Counted from the stretch's first letter, positions 24,973 to 33,851 are shown. The stretch: DNA of 36,921 nt from Faucicola sp041855445 (GCA_041855445.1 JBHAEG010000047.1:1-36921); one strand, 5' to 3'. Notes: generated by a model not told the origin, from the sequence alone. Numbers and translations: made by a program.

Positions 24973-25326
24973 ATGATGAAGCAAGAAACGCTTACCCATA
25001 TTGAGATTGAACAGTTTGAAGAGCTAAAAGCATTATTAGAGGAAGATTTTGAGGATTTAATTAACACTTATATTTTAGATAGTGAAAAACGCCTGCAGGA
25101 ATTACAACAGGCATTTGATACAAATAATAATACCCAAGGTTTTGAAAGCTCACACAGTTTAAAAGGAGCAAGTATTAATCTTGGGGCAAATCATTTGGCA
25201 GAATTATGTTACATTATGCAAGAAATTTGTCGAGGACATCGCATTCATGAGCATCAACAATTGATTGATGAAATTAAACAAGAAGCCAAAACTGTCAATC
25301 AAATGATAAAAGAATTGCTGGCTTAA
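24973..25326 (+). CDS. Stand-alone HPt phosphotransfer protein
   Basis: About 117 aa. A single histidine-phosphotransfer domain: SHSLKGASINLGANHLAELC carries the phospho-accepting His (H61 from this start) in the usual HSLKG context, on a helical bundle with no kinase, receiver or membrane segment. It would relay phosphate between a hybrid sensor kinase and a response regulator; no such partner is in the window. Possible starts are GTG 24964, ATG 24973 or ATG 24976. GGTG at 24961-24964 is well placed for the ATGs. trmJ begins seven bases after its stop, so co-transcription with trmJ is likely. Confidence 0.82.
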   Translation: MMKQETLTHIEIEQFEELKALLEEDFEDLINTYILDSEKRLQELQQAFDTNNNTQGFESSHSLKGASINLGANHLAELCYIMQEICRGHRIHEHQQLIDEIKQEAKTVNQMIKELLA

Positions 25327-25333
25327 TATTCAT

Positions 25334-26134
25334 ATGAATGCGTTTAATCCTTTAGATTTTTTATCTTGTATTCGAGTGGTTTTAGTAAATACAACACTTC
25401 CTGCTAATATCGGTTCAACTGCCCGAGCCATGCACACCATGGGACTGAATCAACTTATTGTGGTTAATCCAAAACGTGCCATTGATAATGATGCGATAGC
25501 ACATTCAGCAGGTGCAAAACATGTATTAGAAAATGTTCAGATAGTAAATTCTTTAACGGAAGCGATTGATGACTGTCAATGGGTGCTTGCTTCAAGTAGC
25601 CGAAAACGGCATTTACCCCAGCCTGTACTTACGCCTCGTCAATCTGCCAATTTAATGGTTAAAAATTTTATTCAGTCACAACAACATGCTATCAACTTTC
25701 AAATAGCGTTAGTATTTGGACGAGAGGACAGGGGGCTGACTAATGAAGAATTACAGCTTGCTGATTATCATATTCAAATTCCCGCTAATCCTGACTATGG
25801 GATTTTAAATGTAGCATCAGCGGTACAGGTGATAGCCAGCGTTTTTTATGAAATAGCAACTGAACAAGCACAACTTGTGTCTACAGATGAGCATTTGCTT
25901 GAACTCACTTTACGCCAACAGTGGGACGAGCCAGCCATTAATCAGCAACAAAAACAACAGTTACAACAACGATTTTTAACATTATTTACTCAGTTAGATT
26001 TATATCACCCTGAACATGCTAAAAACTTGCCTTATCGTTTAACACGGTTGCTTAATCGATTACAACTCGATGTCAAAGAATATCAATTGTTACAAGCTAT
26101 GATTGCAAAAATGCAAATGAAATTATCAAAATAG
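25334..26134 (+). CDS. trmJ: tRNA (cytidine/uridine-32-2'-O)-methyltransferase TrmJ
   Basis: 266 aa. SPOUT-class (trefoil-knot) SAM methyltransferase acting on position 32 of tRNA anticodon loops. Motif 1 is VVLVNTTLPANIGSTARAM, motif 2 IALVFGREDRGLTNEEL, and motif 3 YGILNVASAVQVIA, all typical of the TrmJ group. The C-terminal ~90 residues are the helical TrmJ extension. Followed by cysE on the same strand with about 62 bases between, an order also found in Acinetobacter and Pseudomonas. Identity is secure. Confidence 0.95.
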   Translation: MNAFNPLDFLSCIRVVLVNTTLPANIGSTARAMHTMGLNQLIVVNPKRAIDNDAIAHSAGAKHVLENVQIVNSLTEAIDDCQWVLASSSRKRHLPQPVLTPRQSANLMVKNFIQSQQHAINFQIALVFGREDRGLTNEELQLADYHIQIPANPDYGILNVASAVQVIASVFYEIATEQAQLVSTDEHLLELTLRQQWDEPAINQQQKQQLQQRFLTLFTQLDLYHPEHAKNLPYRLTRLLNRLQLDVKEYQLLQAMIAKMQMKLSK

Positions 26135-26196
26135 TCTTGAAACACTGGGCATTAAGCCTTATTATGCCTAGCAAAATTTTTTACTGGGAAGGTCAT

Positions 26197-27108
26197 ATGT
26201 TATCATCTATTAAGTCCCTTTCAACAAAAATCGACCAAATAAAAAAAGAATTACAAGAAGACATTCAAGCGGTGTTTGACCGTGACCCTGCGGCAAGAAA
26301 TACACTTGAAGTATTATTGACTTATCCAGGAGTACACGCGTTAATTTTGCACCGTGTCGCCCATGCAATGTGGCAAAAAGAACAAAAAGGCTTGGCTCGA
26401 TTTGTATCATTTGCTAATCGATTTGCCACAGGTATTGAAATTCACCCAGCCGCCAAAATTGGACGGCGGTTTTTTATTGACCATGGCATGGGTGTTGTGA
26501 TTGGCGAAACGGCAGAGATTGGTGATGATGTTACTTTATATCATGGCGTTACGCTTGGCGGGGTATCTTTGCACGAGGGAAAACGCCACCCAACATTAGA
26601 AGATGGTGTTGTAGTTGGTGCTGGAGCAAAAGTATTAGGACCATTTACTGTGGGTAAATATGCCAAAATTGGCTCAAACGCAGTCGTTGTCAAAGAAGTA
26701 CCTGCAGGAGCCACGATGGTTGGTAGTTCAGCCCGTTTAATTCATGATAAAGCAATGGCAGAAAAGGCAGGTTTAGATAGTTTAGCAAATAATTCTGGCA
26801 AAAACTTAGCCAATAATCCGCCTAAAAATTCACAAGAAGATTGTCATAAGTCTAAGCTTGAGCAGGCAGGCGTATTTCATCAATATGGCATTGACCCAAA
26901 CTCTCAAGACCCTGTTGCTCAAGCGTTTGCAAAAATGCTCGAACATATCCGCCAATCTGATGCCCGCCTTGATGAATTACAAAATGTAATTTGTAAACTT
27001 GACCCATCATTTTGTAAAAAACATTATGAAAAACTTGACGCAAAAGATTTAGATGTCATTAATTCAGACTATTTTCGTTCACAAGAACACGATAAATCTG
27101 ACACTTAA
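26197..27108 (+). CDS. cysE: Serine O-acetyltransferase CysE with long C-terminal extension
   Basis: 303 aa. It makes O-acetylserine from serine and acetyl-CoA, the committed step of cysteine synthesis. Left-handed beta-helix motifs are clear: GIEIHPAAKIGRRFFIDHGM, GVVIGETAEIGDDVTLYHGV, TLGG, and KRHPTLEDGVVVGAGAKVLG. It has the short N-terminal (EpsC-like) arm. After residue about 188 comes an extension of over 100 residues ending FRSQEHDKSDT. It lacks the C-terminal Ile that inserts into the CysK active site in the classical complex. GGGAAGG before ATG 26197 decides the start; an upstream in-frame TTG at 26137 has none. It overlaps folK on the opposite strand by four bases. Confidence 0.94.
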   Translation: MLSSIKSLSTKIDQIKKELQEDIQAVFDRDPAARNTLEVLLTYPGVHALILHRVAHAMWQKEQKGLARFVSFANRFATGIEIHPAAKIGRRFFIDHGMGVVIGETAEIGDDVTLYHGVTLGGVSLHEGKRHPTLEDGVVVGAGAKVLGPFTVGKYAKIGSNAVVVKEVPAGATMVGSSARLIHDKAMAEKAGLDSLANNSGKNLANNPPKNSQEDCHKSKLEQAGVFHQYGIDPNSQDPVAQAFAKMLEHIRQSDARLDELQNVICKLDPSFCKKHYEKLDAKDLDVINSDYFRSQEHDKSDT

Positions 27109-27587
27109 TTTAAAAAAATATCTCGAATAGCTAAATCTTGTAATCCTTGTTTTTCATAATTCGCCAATGGTAGTCGTCTATTAATAGCAAACCAATGTTT
27201 AGTTAAATATTGTAACGGACTACCTTTTTCATCAATAAATTGTGAATAATTATTTATAGGCATTTGCATTTTATCGATAGAAATTGCAATAATATCTATA
27301 TCTAAACTCACAACAGGTTTAGTAAACTTTGCTCGGTCGTGTTGTTGTTCTAACTGTTTGGTCTGTTGTAATAATGTATCATAGGTTAATGCTGAATAAA
27401 GTTGAATATAAGCCATATAGTTATGATATCCATTATCAATAATGACTTGGCTCAATTGTATATCACCCCAATTTTTTAATATATCAATGGCTTGTGGTAA
27501 ATAATACAGTGGCTGATGGTTACTTGCAATGGATAATAATGTTTCTGTTACAAGTAGTGGTCTGGCAGATAGCTGGGTGTAATTCAT
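27105..27587 (-). CDS. folK: Divergent FolK-like protein (HPPK family)
   Basis: 160 aa, directly downstream of folB. FolK is the pyrophosphokinase of the folate pathway, after FolB. The overall pattern fits: LLSIASNHQP for the usual GSN start, YHNYMAYIQLYSALTYDTLL, QLEQQHDR, and the Mg-binding LDIDIIAI (D96, D98). Several conserved features are missing: the Gly of GSN is Ala, the Arg three residues before the first Asp (R92 of E. coli) is Val, and the PHP..R segment before the C-terminus is absent. It may be a fast-evolving functional enzyme, since this lineage has divergent FolK, or an enzyme of weakened activity. Gene context is the main support. Confidence 0.65.
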   Translation of the reverse strand: MNYTQLSARPLLVTETLLSIASNHQPLYYLPQAIDILKNWGDIQLSQVIIDNGYHNYMAYIQLYSALTYDTLLQQTKQLEQQHDRAKFTKPVVSLDIDIIAISIDKMQMPINNYSQFIDEKGSPLQYLTKHWFAINRRLPLANYEKQGLQDLAIRDIFLN

Positions 27588-27613
27588 ATTAATTTGATAT
27601 AACTAAATTGATT

Positions 27614-28018
27614 TTATTGACGATAACGGGTGATTTTTACACCAACACTTTGAGCGTTTTGAATAGCAGTCGGTTTATGAATGGTCACAGTGACCGTATC
27701 GGGGGCAAATTCTGTTAAAATCATATCAGCGACTAACTGAGCTAGACGTTCTAATAATGCAACTTTTTCCGATTTACTAATCTCGGCAATCCGTTCGCAC
27801 ACTGTTTTATAATTAATCGCATGATGAATGTTATCTGTTTGTGAGGCGAGTTTTTGGCAACCAAGCATTTCAATATCATAAATCAATGGTTGAGTAATGG
27901 CTTGTTCCCATTCAAATACGCCAATTATTGCATCAACTTTTAATCCATAAATAAATACACAGTCATTATTCGTTGCTGTTGGTGATAAATTACTGATTTG
28001 GCTAAATGGTTCAGTCAT
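27614..28018 (-). CDS. folB: Dihydroneopterin aldolase FolB
   Basis: 134 aa from ATG 28018 (MTEPFSQ), which has GGAA ten bases upstream; ATG 28048 would add ten residues without a ribosome site. The aldolase fold is seen as YGLKVDAIIGVFEWEQAITQ, with Y70 in AINYKTV, E90 in LLERLA and K115 in VTIHKPTA, matching the FolB catalytic Tyr, pterin-binding Glu and Lys. It makes 6-hydroxymethyl-dihydropterin for FolK, encoded 26 bases downstream, so the pair is an operon. Confidence 0.93.
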   Translation of the reverse strand: MTEPFSQISNLSPTATNNDCVFIYGLKVDAIIGVFEWEQAITQPLIYDIEMLGCQKLASQTDNIHHAINYKTVCERIAEISKSEKVALLERLAQLVADMILTEFAPDTVTVTIHKPTAIQNAQSVGVKITRYRQ

Positions 28019-28132
28019 GCTAAGTTCCAAAAAATTGGTAAAATTCATAGATATTTTACAAGGTTGAGCGTGAAAATAGCAATATTTATCACGTTTTTTA
28101 ACAGGGAAGAACGCCCTATTTTCTGCGATTTA

Positions 28133-28141
28133 TGCTATAAT
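28133..28141 (+). promoter_or_regulatory. Extended -10 promoter of gyrA
   Basis: TGCTATAAT is an extended -10 (TGN plus the perfect hexamer TATAAT at 28136-28141). The -35 region is weak, as is common with extended -10 promoters. Start of transcription would be about 65 bases before the gyrA ATG. Confidence 0.6.
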
Positions 28142-28215
28142 ATTTTGCTTTCATTTGAAATATTTTTTCAATTATCTTTATCCAATCAGCTGATTTTTAT
28201 CATGAGGAAACTTGC

Positions 28216-30894
28216 ATGAATAACGGGTTAGTCAGTCCTATTGCCATTGTTGATGAGTTAAAACAATCTTATCTTGACTATGCCATGAGTGTCATCGTTT
28301 CTCGTGCATTACCTGATGTGCGTGATGGCTTAAAACCTGTACATCGTCGTGTGTTGTATGCGATGCACGAACTGTCAAATGATTATAATAAACCTTATAA
28401 AAAATCAGCCCGTGTTGTTGGTGATGTGATTGGTAAATATCACCCACATGGTGATATTGCGGTATATGATGCAATTGTGCGTATGGCTCAGCCGTTTTCA
28501 TTACGTTATATGTTGATTGATGGGCAGGGTAACTTTGGCTCAGTCGATGATGACCCACCTGCTGCGATGCGTTATACAGAAGTGCGTATGCAGAAATTTA
28601 CTCAACAGATGTTGTCAGACCTTGATAAAGATACCGTTGATTGGGAGGCCAATTATGACGGTTCAGAACAAATGCCTAGTGTATTGCCAGCAAGAATTCC
28701 AAATTTATTAGTCAATGGTTCGGCAGGGATTGCGGTTGGCATGGCGACAAATATGGCTCCGCATAATTTAACGGAAGTGATTAATGCTTGTCTTGCTTAT
28801 GCAGATAATCCTCATATTTCTAATGAAGCATTGATGACCCACATTACTGGTCCTGATTTTCCAACGGGTGGTATTATTTATGGGCGGGCAGGGATTGTTG
28901 ATGCCTATCGTACGGGTAAAGGGCGTTTGCATTTACGAGGACGTTATCATATTGAAAATATGGCAGATGCTGGGGTAAATAAAGACCGTGAACGTATTGT
29001 ATTTACTCAAATTCCCTATCAAACGAATAAAGCAAAACTGATTGAACGTATCGCCGAGTTAGTGCGTGACAAAAAAATTGAAGGCATTAGCGAAATTCGT
29101 GATGAGTCAGACAAAGACGGTATGCGAATTGCTATTGACTTAAAACGTGGTGAAGTTGCCGAAGTGATTGTAAATAATCTATTTTCACAGACACCCTTAG
29201 AATCAAGCTTTAGTATTAACATGGTTGCTCTTGATAATGGACAACCCAAAATCATGACTTTACGAGATTTAATTTCGGCATTTGTTCGTCATCGTCAAGA
29301 AGTCGTTACTCGCCGAACAATGTTTGAGCTAAATAAAGCCAAAGCTCGAGGACATTTATTAGAAGGATTAACAATTGCTTTGACCAATATTGATGATGTG
29401 ATACAAACCATTAAATCATCAAGCAATCGCCAACAAGCGCGTGAAAATTTGCTAGCGAAAATTTGGCAATCAGCTAGCGTATTAGCTATGTTACAATCGG
29501 CAGGCAGTGGCTCAATTCGCCCAGATGTGATTGATGGTGAGGACTTAACCACACCATTTGGGCTAATCAATCATCAACAACATTATCGCCTATCACCTGA
29601 ACAGGTCAATGCGATTTTAGATATGCAGTTGCACCGTTTAACAGGTTTAGAACAAGATAAAATCCAGCAAGAATTTAAAGATATTTTAGTATTAATTGCC
29701 GAATTACAAAGCATTTTAGATAATTTTGATAAGTTAATGCAGGTTATCAAAAATGAATTATTAGAAATTCGTGATAATTATGGTGATGAACGTTGTACAG
29801 AAATTGTTGATAATCGTCAAGATTTTAGTCGTGCCGATTTAATTCCAGAACAAACCGTTGTCCTAACCGTATCTCGCACAGGTTATGCAAAAACACAACC
29901 TATTAGCGACTATGTTGCTCAAAAACGTGGTGGGCGAGGAAAATCAGCGACTAGCATGAAAGAAGATGATGTAATTGAACAAATGTTAGTTGTATCATCA
30001 CATGATACGGTGATATTTTTTACTGATAATGGCAGAGCATTTAGCCTAAAAGGGTTTGAAATTCCACTAGCTAGCCGTGGTTCACGAGGTCGCCCATTAG
30101 TCAATTTAATTCCATTACAGCCTAATGAAAATGTGACGGCAATTTTACCTATCAGTAAAAATGACAAAGAAAGCGATAATAAGTTTGTGTTCTTTGCTAC
30201 CGCCTCAGGCATGGTAAAACGTGTCGCCTTAAAACATTTTAAAAATTTACGTTCAAATGGACTACGAGCGATTGAACTCAAAGATGGTGATACATTGATT
30301 GGTGTTGAAATTACCGATGGTAAACAACAAGTCATGCTTTTTTCTAATGAAGGGCGAGCTATTCGTTTTGCTGAAGATAAAATTCGAGAAATGGGACGTA
30401 CCGCCCGAGGCGTTCGAGGCATGAAAGTCAGTTTACTTGCCAGCCAATTTGATGATGAAGCTGACATTGAAGAAGATACCGATGATGCTGATGAAAATAG
30501 CCTTGCGACTAGTAAAGTAGTATCATTAGTGATTGCTCCTGAAACAGGGGACGTTTTGTGTGCTTGTGAAAATGGCTATGGAAAACGCACACCAATTGCA
30601 GAATTCCCTACAAAAGGACGTGGCGGAAAAGGTATGATTGCCATTAAAACCAGTGAACGAAATGGTTTATTAGTACAAGCAAAAGTCGTCAATGACATGG
30701 ACGACATCATTTTAATTTCCAATAATGGCACATTGGTACGTACACCCGTGGCTCAAATTGCAAAAACAGGGCGTAATGCTCAAGGTGTAAAATTAATTCG
30801 TTTAGCAAATGATGAATATTTGGTATCGATGGCATGTGTGGAAGGTGCTGGCGAGGAAGAGGGTGACGCTGAGCCAGAAGCCATCACCGAATAA
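28216..30894 (+). CDS. gyrA: DNA gyrase subunit A, with Ile at the main quinolone-resistance position
   Basis: 892 aa. Breakage-reunion subunit of gyrase. Catalytic Tyr is Y120 (AAMRYTE). The GyrA box QKRGGRGK begins at Q569, which identifies GyrA rather than ParC. The C-terminal beta-pinwheel is complete and ends in an acidic tail, as in related GyrA. In the quinolone-resistance region the sequence is KYHPHGDIAVYDAIVRM: Ile81 (codon ATT, 28456-28458) stands where E. coli has Ser83 and susceptible relatives have Ser or Thr, while Asp85 (E. coli Asp87) is kept. GAGGAAAC before the ATG is a good ribosome site. Monocistronic; converges on ruvB. Confidence 0.97.
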   Translation: MNNGLVSPIAIVDELKQSYLDYAMSVIVSRALPDVRDGLKPVHRRVLYAMHELSNDYNKPYKKSARVVGDVIGKYHPHGDIAVYDAIVRMAQPFSLRYMLIDGQGNFGSVDDDPPAAMRYTEVRMQKFTQQMLSDLDKDTVDWEANYDGSEQMPSVLPARIPNLLVNGSAGIAVGMATNMAPHNLTEVINACLAYADNPHISNEALMTHITGPDFPTGGIIYGRAGIVDAYRTGKGRLHLRGRYHIENMADAGVNKDRERIVFTQIPYQTNKAKLIERIAELVRDKKIEGISEIRDESDKDGMRIAIDLKRGEVAEVIVNNLFSQTPLESSFSINMVALDNGQPKIMTLRDLISAFVRHRQEVVTRRTMFELNKAKARGHLLEGLTIALTNIDDVIQTIKSSSNRQQARENLLAKIWQSASVLAMLQSAGSGSIRPDVIDGEDLTTPFGLINHQQHYRLSPEQVNAILDMQLHRLTGLEQDKIQQEFKDILVLIAELQSILDNFDKLMQVIKNELLEIRDNYGDERCTEIVDNRQDFSRADLIPEQTVVLTVSRTGYAKTQPISDYVAQKRGGRGKSATSMKEDDVIEQMLVVSSHDTVIFFTDNGRAFSLKGFEIPLASRGSRGRPLVNLIPLQPNENVTAILPISKNDKESDNKFVFFATASGMVKRVALKHFKNLRSNGLRAIELKDGDTLIGVEITDGKQQVMLFSNEGRAIRFAEDKIREMGRTARGVRGMKVSLLASQFDDEADIEEDTDDADENSLATSKVVSLVIAPETGDVLCACENGYGKRTPIAEFPTKGRGGKGMIAIKTSERNGLLVQAKVVNDMDDIILISNNGTLVRTPVAQIAKTGRNAQGVKLIRLANDEYLVSMACVEGAGEEEGDAEPEAITE

Positions 30895-30915
30895 GTGAAT
30901 GCCGATTTGTATCCA

Positions 30916-30959
30916 TCAAACAAACCCAACAATATATCTTATCATTTGGGTTTGTTTGA
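30916..30959. terminator. Hairpin between convergent gyrA and ruvB
   Basis: TCAAACAAACCCAA and TTGGGTTTGTTTGA form a perfect 14-bp stem with a 16-base loop. Neither side has a T-run, so it is not a classical terminator. Its strength and position suggest a transcription barrier for both genes. Confidence 0.55.
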
Positions 30960-31000
30960 AGGACGCAAAAATTAATCATTTATGCTAAAGCAATAGTGAT

Positions 31001-31972
31001 TTAATATTTTGCCATTTCTGTCAATACTCGACCCCGAGCCGTTCGTATAATATAACCTTGTTGAATTAAATAGGGTTCTATTACATCTTCTAGCGTGCCT
31101 TTATCTTCTGCCAGCGTTGCTGCAATTGACTCAACCCCTGCAGGTCCACCCTCAAATCTTTCGTGTAATACCTCTAAATATCGGCGGTCAAGATTATCCA
31201 GCCCTCGTCTATCAACAGCTAACATGTCTAAGGCACTATTAGCAATATCAGCGGTTACGATGCCATCACTTTTAACTTGGGCATAGTCTCGAACTCGCCT
31301 TAATAATCGATTAGCTATTCTAGGTGTACCACGAGAACGGCGGGCAATTTCAATCGCACCATCTGTTGTCATCGAGATATTCATTAAACGAGCAGAACGA
31401 TTAACAATCGTTGTTAAATCATTCACACTGTAAAATTCTAATCGTTGAACAATGCCAAAACGGTCACGCAATGGCGAAGTCAATAACCCAGCTCGGGTTG
31501 TCGCTGCAACTAAGGTAAATGGTGGTAAGTCTAGCTTAATTGAGCGAGCTGATGGTCCTTCACCAATCATAATATCTAATTGAAAATCTTCCATTGCTGG
31601 ATATAAAATTTCTTCAATTACAGGATTAAGTCTATGAATTTCATCAATAAATAATACATCACCAGCATCTAAATTTGTTAGCATTGCAGCTAAGTCTCCT
31701 GCTCGTTCTAAAACAGGTCCTGACGTTGAGCGTAAGTTTCCGCCCATTTCTCGAGCAATGATATTGGCTAATGTAGTTTTCCCTAAACCCGGTGGACCAA
31801 AAATTAATGTGTGGTCTAACGCCTCTTTTCGAGCTTTTGACGCATGAATAAAGACTTCCATTTGCTCTTTGACCGTAGGTTGTCCAATATAGTCTGCTAA
31901 CAATGACGGTCGAATTTGGTTATCTTGTTTGTCTTCTAGGCGACTAATAGGGCTAATGAGGCGTTGTTGCAT
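31001..31972 (-). CDS. ruvB: Holliday junction branch-migration helicase RuvB
   Basis: 323 aa (E. coli 336). AAA+ hexameric motor that drives branch migration with RuvA. Walker A GPPGLGKT (59-66), Walker B LFIDEIH (D110, E111), sensor AATTRAG, arginine finger in RDRFG and sensor 2 SRGTPRIANRLLRRVRDYA are all present, with the C-terminal winged helix (DVIEPYLIQQGYIIRTARGR). ruvA and ruvC are not adjacent: the upstream gene on this strand is an unrelated small protein 33 bases away, which may share its transcript. No strong ribosome site is visible before the ATG. Confidence 0.97.
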   Translation of the reverse strand: MQQRLISPISRLEDKQDNQIRPSLLADYIGQPTVKEQMEVFIHASKARKEALDHTLIFGPPGLGKTTLANIIAREMGGNLRSTSGPVLERAGDLAAMLTNLDAGDVLFIDEIHRLNPVIEEILYPAMEDFQLDIMIGEGPSARSIKLDLPPFTLVAATTRAGLLTSPLRDRFGIVQRLEFYSVNDLTTIVNRSARLMNISMTTDGAIEIARRSRGTPRIANRLLRRVRDYAQVKSDGIVTADIANSALDMLAVDRRGLDNLDRRYLEVLHERFEGGPAGVESIAATLAEDKGTLEDVIEPYLIQQGYIIRTARGRVLTEMAKY

Positions 31973-32005
31973 AAAATTTAACTCAATGATGATTTCTTAT
32001 TTGTT

Positions 32006-32467
32006 TTATGGTAGCACACGGTAAAATTTCATATTGCACTTTTTACCTTGATTATCCTTACACCATTGCATTTGATTGCCTTGTAATTTGACATAAGTCG
32101 CCATGATATCACCTGTTTGGTCAATTTGATTGCCTGAACAATCGGTGACATTATTATCATAGGTGGTTTGAATTGCAATTGCAGGTAAACTGTCACTATT
32201 ATGGCTGTACAAATATTTGCCATAAGTAAATTCTTTGCCACTTATTCCAATAAATTCACCACCTTTGCCAAAATGATAACGTTCACGGCAGGCAGGCTGA
32301 TTGGGGTCAATATCGGTCAGTTCCAACTGCCAAAGCCCTGCAATATTTGGCAAAATATAGGTTGAAATTTCGGCTTCTTGAACGGCTTTTTTTTCAACAG
32401 GCGGATTAATTCCACCTTGTACAGCTAAGGTTAAAATACTTGCAAAGGTAACGCTGGTTAAATCCAT
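32006..32467 (-). CDS. Small uncharacterised four-cysteine protein upstream of ruvB
   Basis: 153 aa. The N-terminus (MDLTSVTFASILTLAVQGG) is weakly hydrophobic and lacks positive charge, so export is uncertain. The body, from IAGLWQLELTDID, is beta-like, with ERYHFGKGGEF resembling a small lipocalin-type strand layout, and four Cys (in PACRE, TDCSG, QWCKD and KKCNM). AAGGA seven bases before ATG 32467 supports the start. I recognise no family. It is close enough to ruvB to be in one transcript. Confidence 0.65.
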   Translation of the reverse strand: MDLTSVTFASILTLAVQGGINPPVEKKAVQEAEISTYILPNIAGLWQLELTDIDPNQPACRERYHFGKGGEFIGISGKEFTYGKYLYSHNSDSLPAIAIQTTYDNNVTDCSGNQIDQTGDIMATYVKLQGNQMQWCKDNQGKKCNMKFYRVLP

Positions 32468-32547
32468 CTGTGTTCCTTAACGGTAGGCATAGGAACGCTT
32501 AGTTTACCATTTTGTAAACAAGGTGACTAGAGTATCATCACTGCGAC

Positions 32548-32577
32548 TTGAAGTTCAAAGAAAGGCTTTGTTATGAT
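32548..32577 (+). promoter_or_regulatory. Promoter of nnrS with overlapping small palindrome
   Basis: TTGAAG (32548-32553), an 18-base spacer and TATGAT (32572-32577) form a plausible sigma70 promoter, with TGT just before the -10 as an extended element. The -35 lies in the perfect 11-base palindrome TTGAAGTTCAA (32548-32558), a possible operator. It does not match the usual FNR or NsrR sites closely. Confidence 0.45.
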
Positions 32578-32603
32578 AACTTAAAAGATTTTAGGATTTG
32601 ATA

Positions 32604-33848
32604 ATGCAAACAATTAAATTACCCAGTAAACCGCCCACATCGCCTCACCCTGTATTAAATTTAAGCTTTCGTATTTTCTTTTTGGGTGCAGGCATTTTTG
32701 CAATTGTCAGTATGTTAAAGTGGTCACATATTATTTTTGCGACTGATTTTGCATTTAATGCTGGCACGGATTTGTTACCATTTTATTGGCATGGGCATGA
32801 GATGGTTTATGGCTATGGGTTAGCAGTTATTGCTGGTTTTTTATTAACTGCGGTGAAAACTTGGACAAATCAGCCAATGCCTTATGGCTGGAAATTGTTG
32901 ATAATTTTTTTACCGTGGCTTTTTGCTCGGTTAATTTTTTTGATAAATGGCATTCATGTTAATATTTTTATGATGATAGCTTGTGGGCTGGATTTGTTGT
33001 TTTGGGGATTGGTGATGTTTTTTGTGATAAAACCGATTTTACTTGTACAACAAATACGCCAATTAGGTATTGTAGGAATGTTGTTGTTAATTTTTTATGG
33101 GCAAGGTAATTTTTATTATACGATTTTTCATGGGCAGGATTATATTGTTACTCAGGCAACGTTATTATTTGGTTTTTATTTGATTATTGGGATTGTCCTC
33201 ACGATTGGACGGCGAGTTGTACCAATGTTTATCGAACGAGGTATTTATCCTAATGGAACGGTGGCAAAACAAGTCAAAAATTCAATCTGGCTAGATAGGT
33301 TAAATTTTATTGGCTTTTTTTGTTTTATGTTGGTTGATGTGTTTTTTAAACATGTCACAAGTTATGCTTATTTATTAACAATGACAGCGTTGCTGGTGGC
33401 AATCATAAATTTATGGCGTTTAAAAAATTGGCATTTAGCGGAAATTTGGTCACGTCCGTTATTGTGGTCGTTATGGTTATCTTTTATGGGTATAGCGATT
33501 GGATTTTTGTTGTTTGCTGTTCAGCCTTGGCTGAATTTTAATCATAGCCTTGCCTTTCATGCAGTGGCGTTATCTGGAATTGGCTTGCTAACGTTATCGA
33601 TGATGTCACGGGTAGCATTGGGGCATACGGGTCGCAGTATACATCACCCACCCAAGTTGGTAATTGGGATTTTTATTTGTATGATATTAGCATGGCTCGC
33701 TCGGGTAGGGCTACCATTTTTATTGCCAGAGTATTATTTACTAACCGTTGCTATTTCTCAAGGTTTTTGGCTATTAGCTTTTTTTATATTTTGTCTGACC
33801 TATTTTAAAATATTGATGACGACCAGAGAAGATGGCTTATTTGGCTAA
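32604..33848 (+). CDS. nnrS: NnrS family membrane protein (nitric-oxide tolerance)
   Basis: 414 aa with about twelve predicted membrane helices. NnrS proteins bind haem and copper and protect against nitrosative stress. Family segments are visible: FYWHGHEMVYGYGLAVIAGF with conserved His, a central IGRRVVPMFIERG, and HAVALSGIGLLTLSMMSRVA followed by LGHTGRSIH near the C-terminus. AGGA seven bases before ATG 32604 decides the start; a TTG two codons upstream is less likely. It stands alone; no norB, nsrR or denitrification genes are in the window. Confidence 0.9.
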   Translation: MQTIKLPSKPPTSPHPVLNLSFRIFFLGAGIFAIVSMLKWSHIIFATDFAFNAGTDLLPFYWHGHEMVYGYGLAVIAGFLLTAVKTWTNQPMPYGWKLLIIFLPWLFARLIFLINGIHVNIFMMIACGLDLLFWGLVMFFVIKPILLVQQIRQLGIVGMLLLIFYGQGNFYYTIFHGQDYIVTQATLLFGFYLIIGIVLTIGRRVVPMFIERGIYPNGTVAKQVKNSIWLDRLNFIGFFCFMLVDVFFKHVTSYAYLLTMTALLVAIINLWRLKNWHLAEIWSRPLLWSLWLSFMGIAIGFLLFAVQPWLNFNHSLAFHAVALSGIGLLTLSMMSRVALGHTGRSIHHPPKLVIGIFICMILAWLARVGLPFLLPEYYLLTVAISQGFWLLAFFIFCLTYFKILMTTREDGLFG

Positions 33849-33851
33849 ATG

